DNA of 64,000 nt. Source: Solea solea. Its lineage: Eukaryota > Chordata > Actinopteri > Pleuronectiformes > Soleidae. The notes beneath the pieces are model-generated. The model did not search any database, was not told where the DNA came from, and saw only the letters and a program-made list of their open reading frames with translations. The position numbers and the translations under genes were made by a program. This document shows, piece after piece, positions 63,010-64,000 of the stretch; within the stretch, counting starts at the first letter, position 1, and each line of letters starts with the position of its first letter. The DNA lies in contig NC_081142.1 in NCBI RefSeq assembly GCF_958295425.1, forward strand, positions 18,073,284 to 18,137,283. Direction: 5' to 3'.

Positions 63010-64000
63010 CTAGGGGAGCAGACAAAAACAACTTCAGAAAGTTGGCAAGGTAGACGATTCCATGCTGAAGTCATTAGTAAACAATGCTGATCCAAATGAT
63101 GCGGCACAGTTGAGCTTGTTAACACAAATATCTAATCACACAGCAACAACTCCTTTAGGCATGTAGACATGGTCGAGATGACCATGTGTGATGCAGATAG
63201 ATGTGTATATATATATAAACATTTACAGCATATGACTTTAAAAAAGTCACCCTGTCACAGGATGTGATGAAAACCAGAATTGACCACAGAGAGGAACTGA
63301 GGTTGAAATTCAGCTCTGGTCCTTCTTGCATTGAGGGAACTACAATAAACTGTTGTTCATCATGTCAACACTTTCCATGTGGTTTTTCACTGTACAGTAT
63401 ATGATACTGTTCCAGGAGACAGTATGTTAAAGGAGAACATACTCCATACCGATTGCACCGCCTGCGACTGTATGAAGTCACCGCACATGGGCGAGCCAAC
63501 AGCCAAGTCAAATACTGACAGCTCTACATAAAAAAAACACTGGTCTCTTGTTCAGGTTTTTTTATCAGTTACAAGTTGTGGTAAGTCGAGGAAAGAAAAC
63601 GCTGACAACAACTTGGCTCTCTCAGACCTTTCACTGCTGACATAAGCATAAGTCTCAGCAGGTTAGAGAGGAAACCACAGATCTATAGAAAATTAGACCT
63701 GAGGTGATGATTCATTGGCAATTATTTGCAATTGTAGGGGCTGTAAGTATTTGTAGTGGGGAATTTGTGACGTAAAAGCCAATTAAGATATCATTTGAAG
63801 ACATGAACATGGGCCAAGGAGAAATCAACTCCTGGCTGGGTGCAACATTACAATGTTAATGACGAATATGGTCAAATTAGGTGCTTAAGTTAATCACGCA
63901 ATAGCTGGAAAAGAGACTACACTTGTGTCAAAATGTCCCCAATGAGAATGGTCTTCTTCTGTCTAGCACCCCCTACATCTGACTTCTATGCAACTGAACC
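63010..64000. other. Upstream or intron 1 sequence
   Basis: Contains an in-frame but weak-context ATG at 63072-63074 (minus strand) and a short TA repeat near 63206-63218. No convincing exon 1, TATA box or CpG-rich promoter is visible, so transcription probably starts beyond the right edge. Confidence 0.45.

Noticed and set aside
58611..63009. Identification as col27a1 instead of col24a1
   Set aside because: Both have one large TSPN exon, but residues around FNYN, FAI, SVSF, VCQLDI and the helix imperfections at H3 and H39 match type XXIV better. A database alignment would settle it.
63123..63125. Start of the N-terminal ORF at 63125
   Set aside because: The codon is GTG, not ATG; not a credible vertebrate start.
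1..64000. CRISPR arrays, operons, phage or bacterial genes
   Set aside because: Direct repeats seen are microsatellites or dispersed transposons; gene structure is spliced and vertebrate.

Overview
The window is vertebrate genomic DNA, most likely from a teleost (percomorph-type) fish. It is AT-rich, with many small phase-0 exons separated by long introns, and the introns carry typical fish transposon debris: hAT-type MITEs, a Charlie-like MITE, tRNA-derived SINEs, L2-like 3' tails, an L1 ORF2 relic and a solo LTR. I find no bacterial gene, no RNA gene and no second protein-coding gene. Most short ORFs are chance readings of introns or shadow frames of the exons.

One gene explains all the coding signal: a fibrillar collagen on the minus strand, which I identify as col24a1 (collagen type XXIV alpha 1). 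Reading right to left, the window holds a signal-peptide exon (62939-63009), one 1322-bp exon (58611-59932) encoding the thrombospondin-N/laminin-G-like domain, a Ser/Thr-rich and acidic variable region and the first Gly-X-Y triplets, and then 44 short helix exons (53167 down to 637). All helix exons begin with a Gly codon and are phase 0: 31 of 54 bp, nine of 45 bp, three of 108 bp and one of 57 bp, together 820 codons. They are collinear with vertebrate COL24A1 as I remember it, with none missing, and both characteristic helix imperfections (exons H3 and H39) are in place. The last part of the helix and the C-propeptide must lie beyond the left edge; exon 1 and the promoter are not recognisable and may lie beyond the right edge.

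Layout: 1-11224, dense helix exons H44-H29 with one L1 relic; 11225-34600, helix exons H28-H12 in introns full of MITEs (several nested) and degenerate TTAGGG-containing repeats; 34531-40002, a 5.5-kb intron with two SINE copies; 40003-53220, helix exons H11-H1 plus a perfect 29-bp-arm hairpin, a fresh hAT MITE and a GC-rich block; 53221-58610, an intron with a solo LTR; 58611-63009, the N-terminal exons; 63010-64000, upstream or intron 1 sequence.

I looked for an undescribed system and did not find one. The observations most worth checking are an apparent Gly-to-Ala break of the collagen helix in H27, a register-preserving tandem acceptor at H18, two hairpin-forming sequences just upstream of consecutive exons H4 and H5, and several datable nested transposon insertions.
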